A stretch of DNA of 64,000 nt, taken from Segatella copri. GTDB taxonomy: Bacteria > Bacteroidota > Bacteroidia > Bacteroidales > Bacteroidaceae. The position numbers and the translations under genes are program-made. Numbering within the stretch: the first letter of the stretch is position 1; every line of letters starts with the position of its first letter. This document shows, in pieces, positions 33,325-42,325 of the stretch. The DNA lies in contig NZ_CP137557.1 in the NCBI RefSeq assembly GCF_019249655.2, positions 1,886,001 to 1,950,000 on the forward strand, given 5' to 3'. The notes under the pieces were generated by a model. It did no database searches and had not been told where the DNA came from. It saw only the letters and a program-made list of their open reading frames with translations.

Positions 33325-33786
33325 TTATTGATGGATATAATCCAGAATCTGTTCTGCATGAATCTTGGTCTTGATCTCCTTTGGAGTGAAGATCTTCTCA
33401 ATGATGCCTTCTTCGTTGACAAGATAGGTGGTGCGGAGGATTCCGATGGTCTTTCTGCCGCAGATTACCTTCTCGCCCCAGCAGCCGAGTTCCTGCAAAA
33501 GGGTGGTCTCGGTATCGGCAATAAGAGGGAACTGCAGACCCTTGGTTTCTGCAAACTTCTTCTGCAGCGCCTGCTTGTCCTTGCTCACGCCGATAATCTC
33601 GTAACCGGCTGCTGCCAGTTCCTCCTTATGAGCCTGCAGGGAGCAGGCCTCGGCAGTGCATCCGCTGGTGTTAGCCTTCGGATAACTGTAGAGCACTATC
33701 TTGCGACCACGATAGTCGCTTGCCTTGATCTCACGTCCGTCCTGGTCAATGCCAAGAATCTCTGGTATTTTATCTCCTACATTCAT
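33325..33786 (-). CDS. bcp: Thioredoxin-dependent peroxiredoxin, Bcp/PrxQ type
   Basis: The 153-residue cytoplasmic enzyme reduces H2O2 and organic hydroperoxides. NTSGCTAEACSLQAH contains peroxidatic Cys and resolving Cys five residues apart, the two-Cys PrxQ layout, with preceding LYSYPKA in place of the usual LYFYPKD. IGVSKDKQALQKKFAETKGL and an Arg within LRTTYLVNEEG complete the active site. Length is normal. It is the second gene of the hrpB-led operon, 40 bp after hrpB. Confidence 0.94.
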   Translation of the reverse strand: MNVGDKIPEILGIDQDGREIKASDYRGRKIVLYSYPKANTSGCTAEACSLQAHKEELAAAGYEIIGVSKDKQALQKKFAETKGLQFPLIADTETTLLQELGCWGEKVICGRKTIGILRTTYLVNEEGIIEKIFTPKEIKTKIHAEQILDYIHQ

Positions 33787-33826
33787 AATTATATATTATT
33801 TAAAAGTTATACTATTCTTCTATCTA

Positions 33827-36385
33827 TTATTTCTTCCTTTTCACCCCTCTTACTGCCTCGCTTTCCAATGGATTCTCGGGCCAGAAGTGCTTGGGGTAGC
33901 GGCGTTTCAGCTCCTTGCGCACCTCGAAATAGGTGGATTGCCAAAAACTGGCGAGATCCTGCGTAAGCTGAACGGGCTTGAAACCCGGAGAGAGCAGCTC
34001 CAGCAGCAGTGGCTGCCTGCCATCATCAACAGCTGGCGTCTGAGTCATTCCGAAGCATTCCTGCAGGCGGACACTGAGGATGGGTGCCTCGGCTCCCTGA
34101 CGATAGTCGATGCGGATATGACTGCCCGATGGAACCACGATGTGGGTGGGTGCGAGGCGGTCTATTTCCTGCTGCTGCTCGTATGGAATCTGTGCCCAGA
34201 GTATTTCCGGGAGATTGAGCTTCCTGAGTTCGGCGGTGCTCGTCTTGAGCTTTCCGCCCTGGTCCAGATAGAAGGGCAACCATTCGCTGGCTGTCTCCAT
34301 CAGGTGTGCGGTGGATAAATCGGGCAACTCCATTTCCGGATGCCACTCTCTTACCTGCGCCACTCTCCGCTGCAACCGCTGAACGTCTTCGTTCCAATCC
34401 AGCATGCTGAGTCCTTCCTTCCGGATAGCGGTACAGAGGATATGGATAATCTGCTGCTTGTCGGCATCCTGGAGCGGTTTGCTATCCACAACCAGGGTTC
34501 CGATGCGTCGCTCTCTCTGCATCCTGATTATTCCCGCCTTACTGTCCCACGAGATGTTGTCGAACTCGTGGGTAGGGAGGTCGTTGATGTTTACGGGAGC
34601 CGAGAGAAACACCCTGCCTGCCTTTCCCGAAGATGGAAGCGGGGTGGAAGCATTCGTGCCCGACGGCTGGGCAGATACATTGAGCGAGGCGATGGCGAGC
34701 CATTGCTGCGCCGACATCGCATCGCTTGAATCGATGAAGAACGTCTTACCATTCGACATTCTGAAATGGCCGATATTATCGATGGCCATGGCGATGCGCT
34801 CAGGATAGGCTAGGGCAATCAGTCTGCCCACCTCTTCTGCATCCACCGGATCATTGTCTTCCTTCACCTTGAGCATCCTGCGGTATTCCTGGGCTATCTG
34901 GGCGATGTGAGCCCATCTGCCCAGACTGTTTTTCTGTCGCTGCGAACGGAGGATGGAGAGGCGCAGCGACATGTCTGAATCCTCAGAGTCACTCATCGGG
35001 TCTTTCTCTTCCAGCAGGGCGGCAACGTCGCAGGCTAGAGCTTTGAGCGCAGAAGATTCTGTACTCATCATCATCTTGGCGATGCGCGGATGACAAGGCA
35101 ATGTTGCCATCTTCCTGCCCAATGGGGTGATGCTGCCATTCGGATCTATCGCTTCAAGAGAAAGAAGCAATTCCTTGGCATTGAGTAGGTTACTGATTGA
35201 CGGTGGAGTAAGCCAGAGCAGCGACTGGGGATTGTTCTCGCCAAAGGCTGCAATATCGAGTACCATCGACGTAAGGTCGGCTTCCTCTATTTCCGGTCGG
35301 CGCTGGTCTTCCATCAGATGCTCCGAGGTCTGAGTCCACAATCGGTAACAGATTCCTTCAGCCACACGTCCGGCTCGTCCTCTTCTTTGGGTGGCCATAT
35401 CCTTGCTGATGGTTACGGTTTCCAGGTGGCTCAATCCCGTACGGGCGTCGTAAACCAGTTTTCTGCAAAGTCCGGAATCCACCACGATCCTCACGCCTTC
35501 GATGGTAAGCGAGGTTTCGGCAATAGGTGTGGCGAGCACAATTTTTCTTTCTCCCTCTTTCGAAGGGGCGATGGCGAGGCGCTGCTTCTCGGGTGGAAGA
35601 TTGCCGTAGAGCGGATAAACCTGCGGAACGGTAAGTTCAGCTGAAGCCCTGCTGAGGCTTGCATCCAATATCTCCTTGCATTTCAGAATCTCCGACTGTC
35701 CCGGAAGGAAAGCCAGAATATCACCATCGTGCTTATCTGCAGCCTTGAGGATGGTAGCCGCCACCTCTTTATATATATCGTATCGCGCAATATCGGTCTC
35801 GGAATAAATGGTCTCTACTGGGAACATCCGTCCTTCGCTCTCTATCAGTGGGGCTTGTAATGCTTCGCAGATGGCAGAAGCATCGATGGTGGCCGACATG
35901 ATGATGATCTTCAGGTCGGGGCGTATGATTTCCTGGGCCTGTCGGGAGAGAGCTAGCGCCAGGTCGGAGTTGATGCTTCGCTCGTGAAACTCATCGAAGA
36001 TGACGGCGCTCACTCCTTCGAGCGTGGCATCGTGGATGAGCATCCGGGTGAGGATTCCTTCGGTGAGCACCTCGATGCGGGTTTCTGAGGAAACCTTGTT
36101 CTCGAAGCGTACCCGGTAACCTACGGTCTTGCCCACGGGTTCGCCCAGGATGCTTGCCATCCGCTCTGCTATCTGTCGGGCGGCAAGTCGGCGCGGTTCC
36201 AGCATCAGAATCTTTCCTTGTGGGGTGGCTTCGAGGAGGGTGAGTGGAAGCACGGTGGATTTTCCGGCTCCCGGCGGAGCGGTGACAACAAGGTTTGCCG
36301 ACTCCTTCAGGGTGCTGTTGATGGCGTCGGCTATCTGGAATGCAGGAAGATGACCTGCCTGCTGTTTGATTCTATCGTAATTCAT
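33827..36385 (-). CDS. hrpB: ATP-dependent DEAH-box helicase HrpB
   Basis: At 852 residues this is a full-length HrpB. Motif I is TAPPGAGKSTVLPL, motif II FDEFHERS, motif III SATID, motif V ATPIAETSLTIEGV and motif VI QRRGRAGR, followed by the helicase-associated and HrpB-specific C-terminal domains (GFKPVQLTQDLASFWQS; RYPKHFWPENPLE). It is a cytoplasmic RNA or DNA helicase whose cellular role is not well settled. The start ATG 36385 (MNYDRIKQQAGH) is preferred; an in-frame codon at 36421 would lie in the promoter. Two near-identical promoter-like segments precede it. Confidence 0.95.
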   Translation of the reverse strand: MNYDRIKQQAGHLPAFQIADAINSTLKESANLVVTAPPGAGKSTVLPLTLLEATPQGKILMLEPRRLAARQIAERMASILGEPVGKTVGYRVRFENKVSSETRIEVLTEGILTRMLIHDATLEGVSAVIFDEFHERSINSDLALALSRQAQEIIRPDLKIIIMSATIDASAICEALQAPLIESEGRMFPVETIYSETDIARYDIYKEVAATILKAADKHDGDILAFLPGQSEILKCKEILDASLSRASAELTVPQVYPLYGNLPPEKQRLAIAPSKEGERKIVLATPIAETSLTIEGVRIVVDSGLCRKLVYDARTGLSHLETVTISKDMATQRRGRAGRVAEGICYRLWTQTSEHLMEDQRRPEIEEADLTSMVLDIAAFGENNPQSLLWLTPPSISNLLNAKELLLSLEAIDPNGSITPLGRKMATLPCHPRIAKMMMSTESSALKALACDVAALLEEKDPMSDSEDSDMSLRLSILRSQRQKNSLGRWAHIAQIAQEYRRMLKVKEDNDPVDAEEVGRLIALAYPERIAMAIDNIGHFRMSNGKTFFIDSSDAMSAQQWLAIASLNVSAQPSGTNASTPLPSSGKAGRVFLSAPVNINDLPTHEFDNISWDSKAGIIRMQRERRIGTLVVDSKPLQDADKQQIIHILCTAIRKEGLSMLDWNEDVQRLQRRVAQVREWHPEMELPDLSTAHLMETASEWLPFYLDQGGKLKTSTAELRKLNLPEILWAQIPYEQQQEIDRLAPTHIVVPSGSHIRIDYRQGAEAPILSVRLQECFGMTQTPAVDDGRQPLLLELLSPGFKPVQLTQDLASFWQSTYFEVRKELKRRYPKHFWPENPLESEAVRGVKRKK

Positions 36386-36389
36386 ACTG

Positions 36390-36449
36390 CAAAGATACAA
36401 ATATTTGTATTGATACTGCAAAGATACGCATTATTTTTGTGATACACAA
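36390..36449 (-). promoter_or_regulatory. Duplicated promoter upstream of hrpB
   Basis: The 15-bp segment ATACTGCAAAGATAC occurs twice, 29 bp apart. The distal copy gives TTG, 20 bp, TATCTTTG (36419-36449) with a 27-nt leader. The proximal copy (box 36390-36397, -33 at 36419) would start transcription at the start codon. Confidence 0.65.
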
Positions 36450-36453
36450 ATTT

Positions 36454-37752
36454 TCAGACCATCTTCTCTTTCAGCCGGTACCATTTTACAAAGGCGAAGT
36501 AGCCGGCTAGGATGGCAACATAGAGAATGGCTAGCTGGAGCAGGGAAAGATGCACATGCTCGATGCTTGCCCCCGGCAACATACTCGTCAGACGGAAGGC
36601 GGTGTTGATGAATTGGGTGATGGAGGTGAGAACGTTCATTACCAACTGCATTAATCCTTCTATGGATGAGGCTAGAAAAGAGATGTAGGTAAGGGGTGAA
36701 AGGATAAAAAGCAGGACGCAGAGATAGAGAATGAGGGTGGCTGCCGGGATGGCGATGAAACTGGTAATCAGGGAGTAACAGGAAATGCGGCCGAAATAGA
36801 AGACGATGAGGGGCAGGGTGCCAATCTGGGCAGCCAAGGAAACACAGAAAAGACCCCATATTGCGCGGATGATGTTGCTGTGGGATGAGAGGAGACAGAA
36901 GAAGAGGGGGTAGAACAGAAGAATGGAACCCACGGCAAGAAAGGACATCTGGAAACCGATGTCGAAGATGTTGAACGGGTTGACCAGCACCATGATGATG
37001 TAGGCCAATGCCAGTGTGTTGAGCGTTGGGTCGGGGCGCAAGGAGAGCAATACCATACTGTAGATGCTGAGCATGGTGGCTGCCCTGACGGCACTGGCTG
37101 GGAATCCGATAAAGATGACGTATGCCCAAACGATGGTGGTGGATAGGATGATGGTTAGCTTAGACCGGCGTTTGCCGCCTAGCAGCAGGATAATGAGTTG
37201 GAAGATGATGCCGATGTGCAAACCGCTAACTGCCAATATGTGACTGGTTCCGGATATTGAATAGGCCTCCTTGGTCTCCTGGTTGAGTGCCGACTTGTCG
37301 CCCATTGCCATGGCTGCGATGACGGCGAAATCCTGTTCCCCGATATGCAGGGTGTGCAGTTGTTGTTCCGCCTGTTGTCTGAAGTCTTGGGCTTTCAGGA
37401 TGGTACGCTCAAAGGAGGACAATGATTGGTAGGCTTTTATCTGAACGGGAGCATTGAGGTGATCGATGTGATGGGTGGTAATGCAACTGCCGAGACAGAA
37501 GATGCAAAGATAGAGGTTGAGGCATTGATAGTGGATGAGCTTGTCGATGATGCGGCTAGACGGGTTATGTCGGCGGATGAGTTGGGTCATCATATAGCAG
37601 CAGGCTGCGATGCTCCAGGGAAGGATGGAGATGGCGAGCCAATGGCGCATGCTGAGGTAATCATAGCTATATTTAGCCGTGATGATACCTGCCGTCAGTA
37701 CGAGGCTGAAGGACATGAGCGGGGTGAAATGTTGCTTCTTGATTCTGTCCAT
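36454..37752 (-). CDS. comEC: Minimal ComEC/Rec2-family competence membrane protein
   Basis: The 432-residue polytopic protein has the competence-domain core: MAMGDKSALNQETKEAYSIS then GTSHILAVSGLHIGIIFQLI, IGFPASAVRAATMLSIYSM and NPFNIFDIGFQMSFLAVGSI. ComEC moves single-stranded DNA across the inner membrane. Two features are reduced: the soluble OB-fold segment usually found between the N-terminal helices and the core is shortened to about 40 residues, and there is no C-terminal metallo-beta-lactamase domain. The first two membrane helices lie at about 13-60. It is a single gene ahead of (downstream on the minus strand) hrpB's promoter region. Whether it supports DNA uptake is unknown. Confidence 0.85.
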   Translation of the reverse strand: MDRIKKQHFTPLMSFSLVLTAGIITAKYSYDYLSMRHWLAISILPWSIAACCYMMTQLIRRHNPSSRIIDKLIHYQCLNLYLCIFCLGSCITTHHIDHLNAPVQIKAYQSLSSFERTILKAQDFRQQAEQQLHTLHIGEQDFAVIAAMAMGDKSALNQETKEAYSISGTSHILAVSGLHIGIIFQLIILLLGGKRRSKLTIILSTTIVWAYVIFIGFPASAVRAATMLSIYSMVLLSLRPDPTLNTLALAYIIMVLVNPFNIFDIGFQMSFLAVGSILLFYPLFFCLLSSHSNIIRAIWGLFCVSLAAQIGTLPLIVFYFGRISCYSLITSFIAIPAATLILYLCVLLFILSPLTYISFLASSIEGLMQLVMNVLTSITQFINTAFRLTSMLPGASIEHVHLSLLQLAILYVAILAGYFAFVKWYRLKEKMV

Positions 37753-37813
37753 AGTTGCCGATTTTGCAGGAAAGCCGATGGGATGATATAGGCTGATTCC
37801 AGGGTTTTTGTAA

Positions 37814-37858
37814 AAGCCCGATAAAAGGTTGGTGATAGTCCAACACTTTTATCGGGCT
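37814..37858 (-). terminator. Terminator of the DEAD-box helicase gene
   Basis: Nested stem: AAGCCCGATAAAAG with CTTTTATCGGGCTT outside and GTTGG/CCAAC inside, 84 bp after the helicase stop and 60 bp before the comEC start. Confidence 0.75.
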
Positions 37859-37941
37859 TATCCTATTTTATATAGTGTTTATCCTATATATATAATAATG
37901 TGTAAATCTACAGCAGATGCTGCAGATGAGTTATCTAATCA

Positions 37942-39780
37942 TTATTTGCCGAATCCGAAGATACGCTTGATGAATTTCTTCACCGCGTTCTCGTTCTTCT
38001 GTGGGTTTACCACAGGAGCATACTTGCGGTTGCCGGAGCCCTCGGTGTTCTGCTGCTTCTGCTGGGAAGTGCCCTGCTTTTTCTGGGCTACGCCTCTGCC
38101 ACGGCCATTGCTGCCTGGGCGGACATTGTTCTCTGTACCAGGACGCTGGTTGCCATTAGGCTGCTGGTTGCCGTTCTCATCATAGCGGCGCTTGTTGTTG
38201 TTGCGGCGCTTGTTGTTACGGCTCTGCTGCTCGCCATTCTGTGGAGCAGCCTGCTGGTTGTTCTGTGGCTTGGCTGCCTTAGGGGCATTCTGCTGTTTGG
38301 CATCCTTTGGAGCATTTGGCTGGTCGCCATTCTCGCTGTTGTTGCGAGGATTCTTCTCCTTTCGGTCGTTTGGTTTGTTTGGCTTGCGCTTGTGAGAAGT
38401 TTGGTCACGGTCTTTCTGGCGACGGCTCTTGGCGCTGGTCTTGGTCTTACCCTCACTATTGGCATTGTTGCCTTCGTTTCCATTTTCGCCGTTGTTCTTG
38501 TTTTCTCCGTTGTTTCTGTTCTCGGCGTTCTTCTTGTTGCGGCTTTCTCCGTTCTTGCCACGGCCTTTTCCGCCTTGCTTTCCGCCCTTTCCACCACGGC
38601 CGTTGTTCTTCTTAGGCTTGTTGAGCTTGATGTATTCAGGGCCTTCGCCGCAACCTTCCGGCAATGGCATCTTCTCTACCACTTTTTCCAGGAACTTCTC
38701 TATCTGCTGGAACCAGTACTGGTCTTCCTCGTTTACGAAGGTGATGGCTCTACCGTCACGGTTGGCACGGGCTGTACGACCGATGCGGTGAACGTAATCC
38801 TCTGTATCGTGAGGAACATCGTAGTTGATAACCATCTCGATGTCATCGATGTCGATTCCACGAGCCACGATATCGGTAGCCACGAGCACATCATATTGTC
38901 CGCTCTTAAACTTGAACATCACGTCGTCGCGCTCTGCCTGCTCCAGGTCGGAGTGCATCGCACCGCAGTTGATGCCTATCTGCTGAAGGGCTGCTGCCAA
39001 CTGCTTCACCTTCATCTTGCTGCCGCTGAACACGATGACACGCTTCATGTCGCCAGCTTTGAAGATTTCCTTGATAATGGTCATCTTCTGGGTTTCATAG
39101 CATACGTAAGCCTCCTGCTTGATCTTCTCGGCTGGTTTGCTTACGGCGAGCTTAATCTCTACAGGGTCTTTGAGCAAGGTCTTAGCCAGTTCCTCAATCT
39201 TCTCTGGCATGGTGGCAGAGAACATGATGGTCTGGCAGGTCTTAGGCAACTTGCTTGCGATGGTGTTGATGTCCTCAGAGAAACCCATGTCGAGCATGCG
39301 GTCGGCCTCATCAAGGATGAAGAAGCTCACCTTGCTCAAATCCACGTTACCCAGAGAAATGTGGGTGATGAGGCGGCCAGGGGTAGCGATAACTACATCG
39401 GCACCCATGCGGAGGCTCTTCAATTCCTGGTCGTAGCGGTTGCCGTCGTTGCCGCCATATACTGCCACGCTGCTCACATCTTGCAGATAGTAGCCGAAGC
39501 CCTGCATTGCCTGGTCTATCTGCTGAGCCAACTCGCGGGTTGGTGACATGATGATGCAGTTGATGGCATCTTTTGGATAACCGCCATCGTCGAGCTTGCT
39601 CAAAACTGGGAGCAGGTAGGCTGCAGTCTTACCGGTACCGGTCTGTGCAACGCCTAACACGTCGTGACCTTCCAATATCTCTGGTATACATTTTTCCTGT
39701 ACGGGGGTGCAAGTGTCGAATCGCATGTCGTATAATGCGTCGAGCACGTTGTCGTTTAAATCTAATTCGTCGAAATACAT
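37942..39780 (-). CDS. DEAD-box RNA helicase with a long disordered Asn/Lys/Gln-rich tail
   Basis: The first ~375 residues are a complete DEAD-box core: Q motif TPVQEKCIPEI, motif I AQTGTGKTAAY, DEAD in ILDEADRMLDMGF, SAT, and HRIGRTARA. The remaining ~235 residues are low complexity: RGGKGGKQGGKGRGKNGES, alternating Asn/Gly/Glu/Lys, then Gln/Pro/Asn stretches, ending in a compact basic amphipathic segment AVKKFIKRIFGFGK. Such tails in RhlE-like helicases bind RNA and can drive condensates. The gene is monocistronic, between the lptF/G-type gene and comEC. Functions in ribosome assembly, mRNA decay or cold adaptation are family-based guesses. Confidence 0.93.
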   Translation of the reverse strand: MYFDELDLNDNVLDALYDMRFDTCTPVQEKCIPEILEGHDVLGVAQTGTGKTAAYLLPVLSKLDDGGYPKDAINCIIMSPTRELAQQIDQAMQGFGYYLQDVSSVAVYGGNDGNRYDQELKSLRMGADVVIATPGRLITHISLGNVDLSKVSFFILDEADRMLDMGFSEDINTIASKLPKTCQTIMFSATMPEKIEELAKTLLKDPVEIKLAVSKPAEKIKQEAYVCYETQKMTIIKEIFKAGDMKRVIVFSGSKMKVKQLAAALQQIGINCGAMHSDLEQAERDDVMFKFKSGQYDVLVATDIVARGIDIDDIEMVINYDVPHDTEDYVHRIGRTARANRDGRAITFVNEEDQYWFQQIEKFLEKVVEKMPLPEGCGEGPEYIKLNKPKKNNGRGGKGGKQGGKGRGKNGESRNKKNAENRNNGENKNNGENGNEGNNANSEGKTKTSAKSRRQKDRDQTSHKRKPNKPNDRKEKNPRNNSENGDQPNAPKDAKQQNAPKAAKPQNNQQAAPQNGEQQSRNNKRRNNNKRRYDENGNQQPNGNQRPGTENNVRPGSNGRGRGVAQKKQGTSQQKQQNTEGSGNRKYAPVVNPQKNENAVKKFIKRIFGFGK

Positions 39781-39797
39781 TTCTATAAAATTTTTAA

Positions 39798-39843
39798 TTT
39801 ATAGTTTATAGCTTATAGCAGCAGTGCCCCTATAAACTATAAA
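39798..39843. repeat. 14-bp inverted repeat in the spacer between the lptF/G and helicase genes
   Basis: TTTATAGTTTATAG pairs perfectly with CTATAAACTATAAA, with an 18-nt loop. The right arm continues into a TTAATTC-rich spacer like that at 11.3 kb. It may terminate the lon-tgt-lpt transcript. Confidence 0.6.
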
Positions 39844-39864
39844 CTCTTAATTCTTAATTGATAA

Positions 39865-41130
39865 TTACCTCGGAGCCTTGCGGTAGCAGAAGTATGCCAC
39901 GAAGGCAAAGATGATGTTTGGCATCCATGCCGCCAATGCCGGAGGAAAGTTTGCCTGGATGGCGAAGGTGGCTGAAACGGTCTGCAGCATGATGTAGCCG
40001 AAACTCAGTGCCAGACCGATGCCCAGTGCCATTCCCATTCCTCCCTTTCGCTTGCGGGATGAGAGCGAAACACCGATGATGGTGAGGATGAAGGAAGCAA
40101 ACGAGGAAGCGATGCGCTTGTAGTACTCCACCTGATACTGTACCACATTGCCTGAACCACGGTTGATCTGCTTGGAGATATAATCCTTCAGTTCCGGACT
40201 GGTGAAGGTTTCCTGCTGTCCCTTGGAGTAAACCAGATCGGTAGGCTCCATCATGATGAGCGTATCCTTCTGTGCTCCACTCGTGATGTGTTCCTTCATA
40301 CCCTTCAGCTGGCGCACCTTCCAGCTGCTCAGCTTCCAGTGGTACTTGCTGTCGGAGATGGTATCATACTGAATCTCCATTGCCGTGAGGTGACTCACCA
40401 GTTTTTTGTCCTGAAACTTGTCCAGGCAGAAGCCATAGCCTCTCTTCACGTTGTTGTCGTAGTGCTGGATGTAGGCGATGACACCTTTATCTACCTGCAG
40501 CTGCACATTCTCGGCAGAGGTGTTCTTCTTCTTGTTCTTATACATGTTCTCGAAGTTCTGTCGAACCACGGTGCCATGTGGGATGACGTAGGCGGAGAGC
40601 GCATAGCTCAGGGCTGAAAGCATCACGCAGGTGATGAGATAAGGACGCAGAAGTCGCTTGAATGAAACGCCCGATGCCATGATGGCAATGATTTCAGAGT
40701 TGCCTGCCAGCTTCGAGGTGAAGAGAATGACAGCCACGAACACGAACAACGCACTGAAGAGGTTGGCGAAGTAGGGAACGAAGTTGGCGTAATAGTCGAA
40801 GATGATGGCCCGGGTCGGCGCATGATACTCCGTAAACTTCGCCAGGTTCTCGTTGAAGTCGAACACGATGGCAATGGTAATAATCAAGGCTATCGAGAAG
40901 AAGTAGTAACCTACGAACTTCTTGATGATATACCAGTCCAGTCGCTTGATGTATCTCAGTGGGTTGAGATACCTGAGCACCTTGAGGAAACGCAGTTTGT
41001 GCCCCATCCATCCCAGCACCTTGGCGATGCGGTGAAGAATGGGAATCAGCCAACCGAAGCGATGGGCAATGGCTCTGCCCATCTTCAGTCGTCTGCGATG
41101 TTTTCTGATGTATTTAAAATCTTTCATCAT
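39865..41130 (-). CDS. LptF/LptG-family LPS-transport permease
   Basis: The 421-residue protein belongs to the YjgP/YjgQ family, the membrane half of the LptBFG transporter that lifts lipopolysaccharide from the inner membrane to the periplasmic bridge. TM1 is in WYIIKKFVGYYFFSIALIIT, with two more helices (to about 170), a periplasmic jellyroll region (about 180-330) and three C-terminal helices (SSFASFILTIIGVSLSSRKR onward). A basic N-terminal extension of about 50 residues (RKHRRRLKMGRAIAHR) precedes TM1 and is longer than usual. F versus G cannot be told apart here. It is the last gene of a lon-tgt-lpt operon, 62 bp after tgt. Confidence 0.9.
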   Translation of the reverse strand: MMKDFKYIRKHRRRLKMGRAIAHRFGWLIPILHRIAKVLGWMGHKLRFLKVLRYLNPLRYIKRLDWYIIKKFVGYYFFSIALIITIAIVFDFNENLAKFTEYHAPTRAIIFDYYANFVPYFANLFSALFVFVAVILFTSKLAGNSEIIAIMASGVSFKRLLRPYLITCVMLSALSYALSAYVIPHGTVVRQNFENMYKNKKKNTSAENVQLQVDKGVIAYIQHYDNNVKRGYGFCLDKFQDKKLVSHLTAMEIQYDTISDSKYHWKLSSWKVRQLKGMKEHITSGAQKDTLIMMEPTDLVYSKGQQETFTSPELKDYISKQINRGSGNVVQYQVEYYKRIASSFASFILTIIGVSLSSRKRKGGMGMALGIGLALSFGYIMLQTVSATFAIQANFPPALAAWMPNIIFAFVAYFCYRKAPR

Positions 41131-41165
41131 TTAAAGTAAATATGTATGGGAGCATCCCATAAAGT

Positions 41166-41192
41166 TCAATGCTCAAAGCTCAAAGTCCAAAA
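41166..41192. repeat. Heptamer repeat in the tgt-lpt spacer
   Basis: TCAATGC, TCAAAGC, TCAAAGT and CCAAAAC follow head to tail just after the tgt stop. A perfect TATGGGA/TCCCATA hairpin lies next to them (41145-41161). Confidence 0.5.
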
Positions 41193-42320
41193 CTAGATTC
41201 GTGTGCCGAGCTGGTCGATGATGGAGCGCTTCCACTCCACAAAGTCGCCCTGCTCTATGTGATGGCGGGCATCGGTGACGAGTCGCAGGTAGAACGAGAG
41301 GTTGTGGATGCTGGCTATCTGCATCGCCAGGAGCTCCTGTGCCTTGAACAGGTGGTGCAGGTAGGCCTTGGTGGTCATGCGGTCGATGTCGCATCCGTCT
41401 GGGTCCACCGGACTGAAGTCCATCTCCCATTTCTTGTTGCGCATGTTCATCGTACCATTATAGGTGAAGAGCATCGCATTGCGGCCGTTGCGGGTTGGCA
41501 TGACGCAGTCGAACATATCCACACCACGCTCGATGGCTTCCAGGATATTCTGAGGAGTACCCACACCCATCAGGTAGCGAGGCTTGTCCTTTGGCAGAAT
41601 CTCGTTCACCACCTCAATCATCTCATACATCACCTCGGTAGGTTCTCCCACGGCAAGACCGCCGATGGCATTTCCGTCTGCGCCCTTGTCGGCGATGAAC
41701 TTGGCTGCCTCGCGGCGCAATTCAGGGAAGGTGCAGCCCTGAACGATAGGAAAGAGACTCTGCTGGTAGCCGTAGAGCGGTTCCGTCTCGTTGAAGCGCT
41801 TGAAGCAGCGGTCCAGCCAGCGCTGGGTGAGCTCCAGACTCTTCTTTGCGTACTGGAAGTCGCTCTGTCCCGGAGGACACTCGTCGAATGCCATCATGAT
41901 GTCGGCTCCGATGATGCGCTCTGTATCCATCACGTTCTCTGGGGTGAAGAAGTGCTTGCTGCCGTCGATGTGTGACCGGAACTCGCATCCCTCTTCTCTG
42001 AGCTTGCGGATGCCTGTGAGCGAGAATACCTGGAAGCCGCCGCTGTCGGTGAGGATAGGGCGGTCCCAGCCGTTAAACTTATGCAGTCCTCCTGCCGCCT
42101 TGATGACGTCGAGTCCCGGACGCAGGTAGAGGTGGTAGGTGTTGCCCAGGATAATTTGGGCTTTCACCTGCTGGCGCAACTCCTCGAAGTGGACGCCCTT
42201 CACGCTTCCCACGGTGCCTACTGGCATGAAGATAGGTGTCTTAATCTGTCCGTGGTCGGTGGTGATGATGCCAGTACGTGCATCGCTGGCCTTATCTGTT
42301 ACTTGTAGTTCAAATTTCAT
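41193..42320 (-). CDS. tgt: tRNA-guanine transglycosylase (queuosine pathway)
   Basis: The 375-residue enzyme swaps guanine for preQ1 at position 34 of GUN-anticodon tRNAs. Asp92 in ILTDSGGFQVFSL and the nucleophile in MFDCVMPTRNGRN are present, as is GGLAVGEP. The zinc-site region, normally C-x-C-x2-C with a later His, reads PDGCDIDRMTTKAYLHHL here: the first and third Cys are replaced by Asp, while the His in IASIHNLSFY remains. Relatives in this phylum also appear to lack Cys ligands, so metal binding may differ or be absent. The gene starts 5 bp after lon and is followed by an Lpt permease. Confidence 0.94.
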   Translation of the reverse strand: MKFELQVTDKASDARTGIITTDHGQIKTPIFMPVGTVGSVKGVHFEELRQQVKAQIILGNTYHLYLRPGLDVIKAAGGLHKFNGWDRPILTDSGGFQVFSLTGIRKLREEGCEFRSHIDGSKHFFTPENVMDTERIIGADIMMAFDECPPGQSDFQYAKKSLELTQRWLDRCFKRFNETEPLYGYQQSLFPIVQGCTFPELRREAAKFIADKGADGNAIGGLAVGEPTEVMYEMIEVVNEILPKDKPRYLMGVGTPQNILEAIERGVDMFDCVMPTRNGRNAMLFTYNGTMNMRNKKWEMDFSPVDPDGCDIDRMTTKAYLHHLFKAQELLAMQIASIHNLSFYLRLVTDARHHIEQGDFVEWKRSIIDQLGTRI

Positions 42321-42325
42321 TTTCT

